Of a stretch of 64,000 nt of DNA, positions 44,397 to 55,914 are shown in pieces. How positions within the stretch are numbered: the stretch's first letter is position 1; every line of letters begins with the position of its first letter. Below the pieces are notes generated by a model that made no database searches, was not told where the DNA came from, and saw only the letters and a program-made list of their open reading frames with translations. Made by a program: the position numbers and the translations under genes. Source of the DNA: Doryteuthis pealeii (taxonomy: Eukaryota > Mollusca > Cephalopoda > Myopsida > Loliginidae); the NCBI GenBank assembly GCA_023376005.1, contig CM042176.1, positions 13,112,194 to 13,176,193 on the forward strand. Reading direction: 5' to 3'.

Positions 44397-45173
44397 TTGA
44401 AAGACTTGTTGGTCAGATTTAATATGACCGATTGTAAGCCCCGAAATACTCCATGTGAATTGGATATAAATAAAAATTTTGATAATGAAAATGAATTAAT
44501 TGATAATAAACTTTACCGAGAAATTGTTGGTTCATTAATTTATATAATGATGGCTACTCGACCAGATATATCGTATGTAGTTTCGAAATTATCTCAGTAT
44601 TTGGATAAACCAACAACAATCCATTTAACGGGAGCTAAGCACGTTTTAAGATATCTGAAAGGAACGATGAGTCAAGCACTTGTATTTAAAAAATCATCTG
44701 AACCCTTAAAATTACTGGGATTTTGTGATGCCGACTGGGCAGGTTCAAGTGACCGAAAAAGTATATCAGGATACTGTTTTAAATTATCGGACGAAAGCTC
44801 GATTATTTCCTGGAAATCTAAAAAACAACCAACATGTGAGGCCGAATTTGTTAGTATGGCGGTAACAGTCCAAGAAGCCCTTTATTTACGAACATTAGTG
44901 AATTGTGTCGTGGAACCAGGGATTGTTAAAAACCCTGTAACTATTTATTGTGATAATCAGTCGAGCATACTACTGGCAAAGAACCCCCTAATACACCAGA
45001 GAACAAAACATATTGATATAAAATATCAATTTATAAGAGATGAAATTAAAAAGGGGTCTATACTCTTAAAGTATATAGAATCAGAAAATAACATTTCAGA
45101 TCTGTTCACAAAGCCGTTGAACAGGATAAAGCTAAATGCTTTTAAAAAAGATATCATGGGGGGCCAAAATTAA
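44397..45173 (+). pseudogene. Copia RNase H, C-terminal open frame
   Basis: 258 codons open to the natural stop. Recognisable: YREIVGSLIYIMMATRPDIS, FCDADWAGSSDRKSISGYCF, SWKSKKQPTCEAEFVSM, IYCDNQSSILLAKNP and HQRTKHIDIKYQFI, ending in SENNISDLFTKPLN. This is the typical end of copia polyproteins, with the RNase H catalytic D, E and D in place. The best-preserved part of the element. Confidence 0.88.
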
Positions 45174-45359
45174 ACTTAAGATGTTGCCCTGTCGGTTTGG
45201 GCTGGAGAATAATCCGACTGTATTCATGCAGAGGGGTAAGATCCCCCCAAAAATGAATGTCCTGGGCAATGACATTAAACCTGTTCAATAAGTTACTAAT
45301 TCATTAACTTGTATTAATTAGATGTATTGTACTGTATAGTACCGTATTCTTTTGAACTA

Positions 45360-45380
45360 ACAAAAAAAAAAAAAAAACAA

Positions 45381-45415
<35 letters not shown>
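45360..45415. repeat. Poly-A run before the copia 3' LTR
   Basis: Near-pure A tract of about 55 bp in the copia 3' untranslated part. Confidence 0.8.
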
Positions 45416-45422
<7 letters not shown>

Positions 45423-45684
45423 CCCAAAAAGGGGCCAATACTAACTTTGGACAGTAACGTTAGGAGTAGGAAAAAAATAATAATTAATATTTTTTTTTAC
45501 AAAGTAAGCTTAGTAGAATATTAGATTAGTAATAGTATTTTTGCTTTTACTACAAAAATGAAATTACAAATTTCTTAATGACTTTATTATAAACATTTAT
45601 GAATGGAAAAGATTGTCGATTGTAATCAATTGTAAATTTCCTCAATGGAGGAATTTAATATTGTTTAATAAGATAGCCGATATA

Positions 45685-45699
45685 TCAAAAAAGGGGGCG
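45685..45699 (+). promoter_or_regulatory. Copia polypurine tract
   Basis: atcaaaaaagggggcg abuts the LTR start at 45700, the expected place for plus-strand priming. Confidence 0.8.
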
Positions 45700-45979
45700 T
45701 GTTGATTTTATGATATAAGGCATCAGGTAAATGGTCACTCCTACTTATAGACTCGCCTATAAACACGTGACCTGAGAAGGATTCTTATTGTCCAATCACT
45801 GGCACTGCTGCTGCTTGCTTCTGCTGTATTAATAGAGACCCCATTCTGAGCTTATTTCATTGACATTTGGATTCTCTTGGACGACGGACTTACAAGGAAT
45901 ACGTTAACACCGGATTCTTATTGGCTTGCTTACTTATTCATTACATCTGGAACGAAGGATGGCTGCCAGATACTTAACA
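45700..45979 (+). repeat. Copia 3' LTR (intact, 280 bp)
   Basis: Starts TGTTGATTTTATGATATAAG and ends GCCAGATACTTAACA. Differs from the split 5' LTR by small changes (for example TGTTGG at 28295; gcttgcttc versus gctgcttc), which would allow a rough age estimate. Confidence 0.9.
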
Positions 45980-46380
45980 ACTACCACTCCGGGTCAGAGT
46001 AGACCAGGGAGCAATGATAGAATTTAATGTCATATCTAGGAAATGCAGACCCTCAGCCACCACCTTCTAGCACCCATATGATAAAACGGTTGGGGCTTGC
46101 CATAAGGGCAATAGGGTCAGGGCAATCATATAGGTGCTAGAGCTTGACGTGACCAGACGATTGGTTGGAGGGAGCCTCTCCGACCGCCCTACTAGTCCAA
46201 GAAAGGGCCAAAGTGGAGAATTGCAAGTCATGGACTGCTCAACCACCTGGGTTCTATTTTTAAGCACCACGGGTCGCCACCCACGGCCAACAGGTGGCTC
46301 CATTGGGGGAGTCTTACCCCTCTGCAGAGGTGCAGTCGGTGCATTCTAACGCCGCAGCCGACAGGGCGACTTATTTTAAG
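45980..46380 (+). repeat. R4 3' part
   Basis: Continuation of the R4 copy begun at 28146: actaccactccgggtcagag, gttggggcttgccataaggg, ctcaaccacctgggttc, gtcgccacccacggccaaca. Related copies lie at 24535-24965 (inverted), 52390-52600 and 62515-62985. Confidence 0.8.
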
Positions 46381-46419
46381 GTAAGTAAAATAATAAATAA
46401 AAACACCTAAACAGAGTCC

Positions 46420-47165
46420 GAGTAGCCTGAACGTTGTGTTTAAACAATAAAGATGAGGACAACAGTGCAAAATATAATTATTCGTATCAAGCCTCATCTC
46501 ATAAATACACATACAAATAGACTGGCATAGTTGTCTTTGGTTTTATCGAGTTCCTCCTGAAGATCGAAAGGATGTGTATTTGTTTTTTTTTTTTTTTTAA
46601 TTGACACCTTGGGCCATACAAACTCCAAAACTAATTTGTAATATTTGGATTTTTCGGACTGTTGTCCTCATGTTTATTGTTATATACACAACGTTTCGGC
46701 CGATGTGCTCTCCGGACTTCTCTAGTTGAACACATGGTGCAACGGATGTAAGTGCTGAGTTAATACAGTTCTAAGTTGCAATCATCTGTATTGTTGCAGG
46801 TTGAATCGACCTATCTGACACAGTGGTAAATTGAGATGAGTTATCGTCCATCCATCCATACATATATAAAAGGCATTTGGTGTGTATGTATGTATGTATG
46901 TCCGGATGAAACTACGAAAATAAAACAGTTATTGACAAATATATATATACACATTAAATATCACCCGTTCTTGCTTTTTGTGCAACAATTTGATTTATGT
47001 TCGAAGATATTTAAAAATTAAAATATACATAGAAATAGCATTGAAAGTTTATTTAAAAATGTCCAGCATTTGTAAATCTCAAAAGTAAACAAATCAATAC
47101 ACCAGGGTTTAGTTTTTTTTTTACTTCAACTTTTACCTAGGCGACGCTGGGTAGCTGCTTCTATT
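46420..47165. repeat. Mixed repeats downstream of GPCR 2
   Basis: 46430-46720 has two fragments of the foldback family seen at 25545 (ttaaacaataaagatgagga; acgtttcggccgatgtgctc). 46930-47165 is the inverted partner of 13640-13870. A (GTAT)n tract lies near 46880. No gene. Confidence 0.6.
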
Positions 47166-47195
47166 AGAAAATAAAGAGAAGCTTACACATCGGCC

Positions 47196-48401
47196 TTATT
47201 TAAACTTTCGAAAGAGCAGCCGGACTTCGTCCATAAATTTCTGATTTCTGTAGCCGTAGATGACCGGATTCAGACACGAGCTTATGTAGAACGTGTGCCT
47301 AGCTAGCCAATAAACGATGGCGACGCCCATCTCCATTTTTTGCTCGGCTTTGACGGCAGCGTTCACCAACATTCCAGAGACGCTCGGCAGGTACGTCACG
47401 ATGTACACCGCGGTTATCATCATCATGGTCACGGTGGTACGGTTCAATCTTTTCAGATTATCTTCCGCTCGCTTCAGGCTCCGAGTGCGCGTCTTTTGTC
47501 TAACGAGCTCTCTCGTGCTGACACCGGAAGACGAAGATTGCTGAACGGAAATGGTTGATGACACGTTTGCCTCGATGTCGTTGACTTCTTCCCCAAACGT
47601 GTTGGTGCTGTTACGCACGGCGATTTTAGCGCTGCTGGGGTCTGCTTTTAGTTTCAGCTGAACGGCCACGTTACTGAGGCTTCGTCGGAGGTTATCTGTC
47701 TTAGAGGGAAGGGTTATTTTTTGGTTCTTGTTCACGATATTCTTCATTGTATGTAAATTGATTGAGTATAAAGCGGTTAGGGTAACTATGGCGAAAATTG
47801 TCACGAGTAGATATAAAGCGAAGAATCCCAACTGGTAATAGTTAACCTTCTTTGTGATATTAGCTGAACACGACCGACCAAACACGTTCGGATATTTCGT
47901 AGGCTTTTTCACACTCCCGTAATAGAGAGTTACCAAACCACCCTGTGTCGCACAAAACAGACAGATGATCAGGGTTATTATCTTGGCACACTTCATGGAG
48001 ATTTGAACCTTGAGGGGACAGCACAGTTTCCTGTATCGATCGACAGCTATGGCCATAAGAAATCCACATGAAGCGAGACCCGTGAAGACAGAGAGGACCA
48101 TATGATTTTTACACATTCCATCCCACGTGGTCTTCAGCGGGACGACGTTCTGAAAAATTCTTCCAGGTGTGATAATGACACAGGTGATCAAATCAATTAG
48201 AGCCAGCATGACAACAAAGAGATATGTTGGCGTCATCTTTAACCGGAATCCGTAGATATAACAGGTGAGAGAGTTGCCTATTACTCCTACCAACATAGTG
48301 ATGATCACCAGGATGGTAGATGGTATCATAATCATAGCCTGTTCCTTGTTCAGACGATCTAGAATTTCTGAAGCCGTTTCGTTCGTCATAGTCACATTCA
48401 T
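47196..48401 (-). CDS. Class A (rhodopsin-like) GPCR, paralogue 2
   Basis: 401 residues from ATG 48401 to the stop at 47196. The open frame continues upstream through (TA)n to 48581, but the splice acceptor AG at 48425-48424 shows that part is intron. It is highly similar to the copy at 11912-13177 in all seven membrane segments, with the same N-terminal sequons, DRY, NPVIY and missing TM4 Trp. The main differences are in the third intracellular loop: the long SSGVSSGVSSG segment is reduced to SSGVSTREL, and the Asn/Thr-rich stretch is shortened, which accounts for the 20-residue size difference. TM6 reads AVYIVTYLPSVS. Both copies are intact, so both are probably functional. Divergence in the G-protein-coupling loop suggests subfunctionalisation, which is inference. 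Ligand unknown. Confidence 0.9.
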   Translation of the reverse strand: MNVTMTNETASEILDRLNKEQAMIMIPSTILVIITMLVGVIGNSLTCYIYGFRLKMTPTYLFVVMLALIDLITCVIITPGRIFQNVVPLKTTWDGMCKNHMVLSVFTGLASCGFLMAIAVDRYRKLCCPLKVQISMKCAKIITLIICLFCATQGGLVTLYYGSVKKPTKYPNVFGRSCSANITKKVNYYQLGFFALYLLVTIFAIVTLTALYSINLHTMKNIVNKNQKITLPSKTDNLRRSLSNVAVQLKLKADPSSAKIAVRNSTNTFGEEVNDIEANVSSTISVQQSSSSGVSTRELVRQKTRTRSLKRAEDNLKRLNRTTVTMMMITAVYIVTYLPSVSGMLVNAAVKAEQKMEMGVAIVYWLARHTFYISSCLNPVIYGYRNQKFMDEVRLLFRKFK

Positions 48402-48417
48402 CTTGAGGTTGTGTTTT

Positions 48418-48445
48418 GTTCCCCTAAAATGAAAAGAAAGAAAGA
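48418..48445 (-). promoter_or_regulatory. Splice acceptor of GPCR paralogue 2
   Basis: Minus strand: a pyrimidine-rich tract (ctttcttttcatttt) ends in AG (48425-48424), then GGGAACAAAACACAACC, as in paralogue 1. (TA)n tracts (48471-48495, 48523-48552) now lie in the intron. Confidence 0.7.
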
Positions 48446-48519
48446 ACATTACTATAGAAAATGAACAGAATATATATATATATATATATATATATGATAA
48501 ATACACAAGCGATATATGG

Positions 48520-48552
<33 letters not shown>

Positions 48553-48556
<4 letters not shown>

Positions 48557-48850
48557 AAACGAGACCCGTTGGGTCACCCATTTAGCTCTGGATAGATAAT
48601 TGGGATTAGGGAAATGTAAGTTTGCAAAGCGAATTAGATTTTTAAAGAATAATAAATGTAGCCGGAATCTGTTTCACACTCTCTAAATCACTCACTTTAC
48701 ACAGATAGAGAAACTAGCATATATAACGAGAGAGTAATCAAAATATACATAAAGAGGGGGAAGTGACAGACAGTGAAGTGAGAGACGGGTCAGTTTTTGA
48801 CTTAATTGCAAATTACGACTAATTAGAACCAATTAAAATGGATTGTTTTC
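48553..48850 (+). repeat. Dispersed repeat related to 60546-60805
   Basis: acgagacccgttgggtcacc, gtttgcaaagcgaattag and gccggaatctg match the paired repeats at 60546 and 61140. (TA)n lies at both flanks. Confidence 0.55.
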
Positions 48851-48910
48851 AGACATAACTCTATTCTAGAACTAAGAAATATTTTGATATGAATTTAGAA
48901 AAAAAATAAG

Positions 48911-48950
<40 letters not shown>

Positions 48951-49178
48951 GTAAATACTCGAGTATAGTCCGCCCTTGAATATAATGCGCAGGGGATTTT
49001 CAGGGGGCTGTACCTCTGAAAAAAATGCGTCTGAATAAACATTGCCGGACAGCAAATAGACTCGGACATTGCTTATAAAATATTTTTCATTTTTAACCTC
49101 GTATATAGTACGCACTAGGGATTTTGACCTTTCAATTTTGGGGAAAAAGTGCGGATTATACTCGAGGATTTACGGTAT
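48951..49178. mobile_element. MITE with ~24-bp terminal inverted repeats
   Basis: CGTAAATACTCGAGTATAGT at about 48951 is mirrored by ATTATACTCGAGGATTTACG at about 49153-49175. The ~180-bp interior has further partial symmetry (atgcgcagg / gtacgcact). It sits directly beside (TA)n. Confidence 0.8.
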
Positions 49179-49396
49179 ATATAATTAAACAAAACAGATG
49201 TCTCCTGTTTAACGAGTTTATTAACGATCTTTTCAAGCTTTCTGGCCAACGTTTTATATTTGGATGAAATAGAATTTCCTACCAATTCTCCTTCTTCCAT
49301 CTCTGACATCCCTTAATATAATTTTTACTAGCTTCCCTCCTACTTACTCTCACTGCTACTAACTTGAAAAAACAAACAAACTGGAACACAAACACA

Positions 49397-51230
49397 TCAC
49401 CCCTGAAGATGACACTTCGAATTTCTTTGCAAATCAAATCTTTTATTTGGGTCATGCTCTTTTTTGGTTTTGCCATATACTATGACGTCGTCTATGAGTC
49501 CTAGTGTACCAGGGCATTTCTCCAGAATCATGTCCATTTTCTGCTGGAATACATCTTGTGACATGACCAGACCAAAAGGCATTTTCTGGAAGCAATACCT
49601 TCCAAAAAGAGAGTTGAAGGTGGTCAGTAGCTGTGATTCAGGATCGAGCTTGATTGACCAGTACCCATTCTTAGCATTCAGTTTGGAAAAATATTTCGCT
49701 TCCGAAAGATTTGTGTGCAAACTCCTCCATTGTGGGAGTCTTGTAATGGCATCGCATGATGGCTCTGTTTAGATCCTTGGGATCCAAACACAGGCGGAGT
49801 TTACCATTACTCTTCCGCACATACACTAAACTGTTCACCCATGCTGTAAGCTCGCTTACTCTGCGAATGATCCCTTGTTTCATCATGTCATCCAGCTCAG
49901 TCTTATTCTTATCTTTCATGTGGATGGGGCATTTTCTGGGTGTGTGGATGACAGGATGGTTGTCAGGTTTCAGGACAATCCGGTATTCTCCTGTGAAACT
50001 GCCTATTCGGTCGAATTGATCCGGGTACATATTTCTCAGGTCTTCTGCAGAGTTGATATGAGCTTGGTTTTCTTCGATGACGCAGTGCATTGTAACCAGT
50101 TCCAAGTCTCTGAGTGAGGGTAGTCCTAGTATAGTAGGTCATTCTGATGTTACCACAAAGAACTTGAGTGATTTCCATTCTCCTTTATTGGTACATTCTA
50201 TGCTAATGGAACCATGTTAAGGGATGCTGGATCCATTGTATGCAGTCAGTACAGTTGACTCCTTATGTGTTGTACCAGAGAATGGCTGTCCAGAATTGCT
50301 GACTTTGTTTGGAAACATCTTGCGGAAAACACGTAATGGGAGGGTATTTCCTTCAGCTCCTGTGTCAACTTTGGCTTTTAGTTTGTGGGTGCCTGGTAAG
50401 TTGGGAAGCCTAATCTGCGAAGGCCTCAATCCTAGTGTCTTTTTTTTTTATCTTGCCGCTTGATAGTATCAAATGTCATTTGTGCAAACTGGTTGTATAT
50501 CTCCTGGTTATCCTGATTTGAAATTCCGGAGTACACATTATTTTTTTTTATAATGGTGTCTGTACTGCTGACGCCCGGGGGTCTCCTTGTGCCCAGGCTT
50601 AAATTTGTGTCCCTTTGGTTTAATTTGTGTCTGTGGGTGTCTTCCTTTATTTTCCTGTCTGTTGTCACAGACTTTAGCCCAGTGATTTTTTTGTACACGA
50701 GCTGAGCAAGATGAACCCCAAGCAGGACACTTTTCCTTCTGGTGGGACTGCATGCTACCGCACCGCTTACAACTGCTGTATTTAACAGAGTCAATTTCCT
50801 GGTTTTCTCCATTGTGAATTTCTGCCATTTGCTTCATGTAGCCTATTGACGCTTCGTACGCTCTGCCTATAATTTGGGCTTCTTCCACTGAGAGATTTCC
50901 CCTTTTTCTAACAGCTGCTTTTTTAAACCCGTGTGCTTGGTTCCGTAGAAAATTTGTTCTAATAAACGTATTTCAGTATCACCTCGGAATTTACACTTCT
51001 TCGCCTGCAACCTGCACCTTGCTAAAAAGTCGTCAATACTTTCAGTGTCTCTTTGTTTGTATTGTCGAAAGGACATACGATATATATGAACATTTACTTG
51101 CGGGTCTAAACGTTCTTCAAATTTCTGCCAAATAATCTGAGGATTATTTTCGTCGGCTTTGTCCATAAAAGTCCATGAGTTAAACCTTCTTAGGGCCTCT
51201 GCCCCAGAAAATAACAAAACATGGTCGACC
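49397..51230 (-). pseudogene. Ty3/gypsy gag-pol remnant
   Basis: On the minus strand, in order: gag (51217-50867; MSFRQYKQRDTESIDDFLAR, CRLQAKKCKF); two zinc-knuckle motifs in different frames (CKRCGSMQSHQKEKC and NHWAKVC, about 50780-50660); a retropepsin with KAKVDTGAEGNTLPL (about 50390); then RT from 50105, with KCPIHMKDKNKTELDDM, WVNSLVYVRKSNGKLRLCLD and, after a frameshift near 49700, YFSKLNAKNGYWSIKLD, CFQKMPFGL and LIDDVIVYGKTKKEHD. The sequence leaves homology just after the YxDD region, so RNase H, integrase and LTRs are missing. The pattern fits the Mag-like group of Ty3/gypsy. Multiple frameshifts; dead. Confidence 0.85.
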
Positions 51231-52389
51231 TGTTTGTCTACTGGAATGTTTTTTACAGAGAAATAAATCCTGCATCTTTGCTTGAAGAATTTGAATTCAT
51301 TTCGACAAAAATACTATTATAACAAATTCAAAAAATGTGAAATACAGTGTTATTAAGTGTATTAAAACACTTACTTGCTTGTTCCAGAAAACAATTTTTT
51401 ATTTTTATTTTTTTTTTTACTGCAAACAGTTTGTTTTTTGTTTTTTTGTTTTTTTTTTGTTTTTAGAAATTCATGTCGGGTTGCGTTCGGCGATGGGACT
51501 TAACTTCTAGTTCGTCCAAAAAGGGTTTTTCGTCCATAAAGTTGACAACTTTTTTCCAGTTAGTCTTGTTCGGTGTTGTACTCCTTGTTTTTGGTGAATG
51601 TGAATGGTGTATCATAATTGAATATTCCGAATTTCTCCCTATGTTAACCGAAAAGTAGGTAGGATCAAACCCAGGTTTTGAAGAAGAAAAAAAAGGTTTG
51701 TAGGGATTTCACAAGGGAAAGTGAACCCTATATATGCTGCATGGAAAATTGGACCCTTAAATCAAGCCGATGGTTGACGTTAGCCACCAGAGTAATGTGT
51801 TTATGGACTCGAGGCATTTGCTCTAAATATATATTTTGAAAATTACACAGCCTGGTCCAGTTTTATGTTGGAGTGCACGCAGTTAGCTTGTTTGAAATTA
51901 AAAGAGACGATAAGTTTCATAACCAGCAACTTTATATTTTACATATGCTGCTAAGAATTAAGGAGAATCCACCTGAAATTCAGAATATTGCATCTAAAAA
52001 TATTCAGCATATTCAGCTTTTAGTCTCATATCAGAACATATGTTGTATGCAATGCTTAAATCAGATGAACTGGAAGTGAGGGAAGAAGCTATAAAAAGAG
52101 GTAAAAAATTAGGTAACTAATTCACATAAAATTCATCATCGATTTATAGTTTCATTTTGAAATTCATATCTAATTTCATTTAAAAAAATTAAAAATTAAG
52201 ATAAGTAAGGTTAAATCTTTAATTTAATTCAATAAATTGATTTTTAAAAAATCGTCACCTCTATTTATGAACATTTCCAATGAAAGCAGGCACTTCTGGT
52301 TGAAATTAGCCAATGATATAAGATGACACAAAGCATTGAAGGTCGGTTACACTGGTATCAAATCAATTACTTCACCGAATCAGCTTATG
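51231..52389. other. Stretch without recognisable genes
   Basis: AT-rich, with poly-T near 51405-51460. Small frames (51473-51658; 51873-52079) show no domain. Nothing is supported. Confidence 0.5.
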
Positions 52390-52600
52390 CAAGTAACGGG
52401 GGAATTGGCCTTCCTGCAAGATAGGGCCAAAGTGGAATATTGGAAGTCATGGACTGCTTAACCACCTGGGTTCTATCCTTAAGCATCACGTGTCGCCACC
52501 CACGGCCAACAGGTGGCCCCATTATGGGAGTCTTACCCCTCTGTAGAGGTGCAGTCGGTGCATTCTAACGCCCCATCGACAGGGCGGCCCATGCGTTAGT
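52390..52600 (+). repeat. R4 3' fragment
   Basis: gggccaaagtggaatattgg, catggactgcttaaccacct, gtcgccacccacggccaaca and gtgcagtcggtgcattctaa match R4. Confidence 0.75.
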
Positions 52601-53374
52601 ATTGATGTGGCATGTCTTTAAGAATCAGTGATAAGGGAATAATTTAACTGGAGCAGACCTGTGAATATACCACACTATGATAATTTAATTATTACAAAGT
52701 TTCATACGTTTACTCAAGAGCTATCACAAAATATTTCAATATGTAAAAAGTATATTAATCTTGATTTAACTTTCTCTTAATCTGTTTCCTTTCTTTCCTT
52801 TTCATCATAATCAATTGAAACAGAATAGCCGTATCGTTTCCGCGCGCCCACCCTCTCTCTATCTTTCCATTTCTATTTCTCATTTTTCTGTGTAGCGTCT
52901 CCTTTATCTTCCATTTCTTTATAATAAAAAACGAAATGGTCCATTATTTAGCTGAAGTGACGACACTCATAAGAAATAAGAATTCGACAGATTAATCAGG
53001 ATTTACATTTTTACATTTCATCTCGGTCGATTAGGATGGTCTCATTTTTAACCAGAGGGTGTTGCAAGATGATAACGTCTTGTACGACCGTTAGGGAACA
53101 AGAATATATAGATGCTTCTCTGCAAATCCTATATTGAACAAATGAAAATTGTTTATCATTTAGACCCGGGAAAAAAAATCGGTGAAGATTCCTGGAAATC
53201 CTGTACGGCATGTCATCATTCTTCAGCAAACACCCACGACATTATTTTTGGCTTTTTTTAATGAAAGTGCTAAAAATTGTTAAAAATAATAGTTATTAAT
53301 AATAATAATATAGCGAATATAATAATATACCTAATAAGTAATATAGTTGATAATAATAATAATAATTAATAATC

Positions 53375-53470
53375 TATATATAATGGAGATAGACTGCATT
53401 TTTGTCTGAAGCCGAAACTCCGTCACGGCTGACGTCAGATATTCCAAGTTTATTCTAGCGTTTATCTATG
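53375..53470 (-). repeat. R1-like 3' end, inverted
   Basis: ataatggagatagactgcat..ttgtctgaagccgaaactcc is the reverse complement of an R1-type terminus. (AAT)n-rich sequence lies upstream at about 53280-53370. Confidence 0.55.
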
Positions 53471-53825
53471 AGAACCTAATTTATAATCAATTTGTGTTAT
53501 ATTTAATATTAAAAGAACAAATTGCTTTATATACAAGTATTAAGATGCGTTTGTAATATTTGCTGGTTTGTAATATTTGCATAGCCAATTTTCACGAATC
53601 TTTTAATAAATGCATGTTTAGTTCTAAACAGTTTCTAATTGATATTTTAATTTTTTTGTATTATAATTATTTCATGTATAAAGTTTTGCGAGAAATTAAT
53701 TTAAAAATAAAGATACAGACACACATAACTTACGCTAAGTTATTAGTTATGGTCTTTTGTCCGTGACTACTCCCGTTTTCGTTGCGGTAAAAAAAAAAAA
53801 TTTTTTAAGTTTAATAGAGTTAATT

Positions 53826-54610
53826 TTTAATGAAAAAATTTATAGATAAAATTTATTTTAATTTTCGCGGCACCTTCACAAATATAACAAGTATTTTTTA
53901 TTTCAAATTATTTTATTATATTAGGAATTTTAAAAAATTTATAGATAAAATTTATAGATAAAATTTATTTTTAATTTTCGCGGCACCTTCACAAATATAA
54001 CAAGTATTTTTATTTCAAATTTTATTATTCCTATTAGGAATTTAAAAAAAATGTTTACATTTATTTTTAATTCAAAATTTGTTTACGGTTATTCCATATT
54101 ACTAATATTAAAATTAAAATAACAACCAGTTCTGAGCGATGCTTTCCTTAGCGTGATGACCGTGATTTATTTAGAAATTAGAAATATCTTTTAATTTTAA
54201 TTTGTCATAAATTCCCTTACAGAAACAGACGACAAAAAAAAATGATTTTACGTGTTTGTTTTTTAACACTTAGCGCTTCTTTCTTAAACTAAAAATAATC
54301 ATTATTTTTATCATAATGACGCAATACTTTTAAAATTCATTATTCAACAATGTTTAACCGAAGTTCGGTTTGTATAAACAAAAGCGGTGATAAAAAAAAG
54401 TCCCCTACCTAAATCGAGGCCACCTAAATACAATAAACAAATGATATAAACACCATGAAAAAATTTATAGATAAAATTTATTTAAATTTTCGCGGCACCT
54501 TCACAAATATAACAAGTATTTTTTTATTTCAAATTTTATTATTCCTATTAGGAATTAAAAAAAGATGTTTACTTTTATTTTTAATCAAAATTTGTTTACG
54601 GTTATTTCAT
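53826..54610 (+). repeat. Three copies of a ~115-bp repeat
   Basis: The module atttatagataaaatttatt, ttttcgcggcaccttcacaa, atataacaagtattttt occurs at about 53836-53930, 53940-54050 and 54459-54590. The first two are adjacent; the third is separated by ~400 bp of AT-rich DNA. The 76-codon frame at 54455-54685 is repeat-derived. Confidence 0.8.
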
Positions 54611-54818
54611 ATTACTAATCTTATTTTTCATCATTTATTTAAATTAATTGTAGCAAGAATTAATAGTATTTTGTTCAATGTTTAAACAATGTTTAAACAA
54701 TACACATTCATCAATAAGAGGATTACTACTCTGTATTAGATGATTGAAAATAGCATTTTACTTCGAGTTTATATAAATTTTGTTTGTTTTTAAAAATTAA
54801 ATAAAAAAAATTATTCGT

Positions 54819-55840
54819 CGGACTTGAGCATCTGAAACCCCCATCTAAAATTTTTTAAATCTTTTTCTTTTTCTTCAATGGATTATTATCGATTAAACAC
54901 CAATCTATCAGATTGTAAAAAAAAAAATTCAAAAAAGTTATTTATTTTTCGATTTTCAGGGTGCTCAGTTCCCGTATAAGTTTATTGTAAATCGATCCCC
55001 ATATCGGAACCGCTAAATTTTATTTTTTTTTTTCTTCAATGGATTGTTATCGATTACACACCAATCTATCAGATTGTAAAAAAAAAAAAAAAAAAAAGCG
55101 CCTGATTCAAAAATAAAGAACTTTTTAGTTCTTTATTTTTTGAGTTTTCAGGGGTGCTCATTTCCCGTATAAGTTTATAGTAAATCGCTCCCCTATATCG
55201 GAACCGCTCTACCTTAACAGTTGGGCTGAATTTGCACAAAGGTGTCAAAATAAGGTGACATTGAAAAAAACAGAACCCACAAATTTTGTAATAAAACTGT
55301 TAATTGTAACTAGGGGGTTTAGGGTTAGGATTTGAGGTTAGGATTGGTGTTGGGTTTAAGGTTAGTAATGGGAAAATAAATAAATAATTTGGGTTCTGTT
55401 TTTTCTGGGCCACCCTAACTTTGACACGTTTGCGCCAGTTTCCTTTCGAGCGGTTCTGATATGGGGCAGCGATTTACTATAAACTTATATGTCGGCATGA
55501 GCACCCCTGAAAACTCAAAAAAAATAAGAACATTTAAGAATTTTTAAAAAACCTGATAGATTGTGTGTAATCGATAATAATCCATTGAAGGAAAACAATA
55601 AAATAAATAAATGAATAAATTTTGTAGCGGTTCTGAATTGGGGGATCGATTTACGATAAACTTATACGGGGAACTGAGCACCGCGAAAAATAAATAACTC
55701 TTTTGAATTTTTTGTTCTTTTACAATCTGATACATTGGTGTGCAATTGATAATAATCCATTAAAAGAAAGAAAAAAAAATTAAAAACAAAAATTTTAGAT
55801 GGGGGTTTCCAGATGCTCAGGTCTGCCAATTATTCAATTT
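54819..55840. repeat. ~1-kb foldback with telomere-like centre, copy 1
   Basis: The outer ends gagcatctgaaacccccatc (about 54827) and gatgggggtttccagatgct (about 55800) mirror each other. The arms carry repeated modules (caatggattattatcgatta, gtataagtttat..taaatcg). The centre near 55305-55370 holds ggtttagggttagg-type repeats. No coding sequence. Confidence 0.75.
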
Positions 55841-55914
55841 AATGCTTACTTTAATGGAATAAAAATTTATTAAATCTCTAAGAAAATGAATTAAGAGTGT
55901 AACAACATATATTA

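Larger units (their letters stand above)
28295..45979 (+). mobile_element. Ty1/copia LTR retrotransposon containing two nested LINEs
   Basis: Provirus bounded by ACTAC duplications. The 3' LTR (45700-45979, 280 bp, TGTTG...TAACA) is intact. The 5' LTR is split into 28295-28314, 34389-34551 and 41282-41400 by two LINE insertions. The primer-binding site follows at 41401 and a polypurine tract precedes the 3' LTR. Without the LINEs the element would be about 5 kb, the normal copia size. Internal order gag, protease, integrase, RT, RNase H is copia-type. The coding region has several frameshifts and stops. Confidence 0.9.

Noticed and set aside
54455..54685. 76-residue ORF with a membrane-like pattern
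   Set aside because: Lies on the third copy of a ~115-bp non-coding repeat; AT-rich codons give Ile/Leu/Phe by composition.
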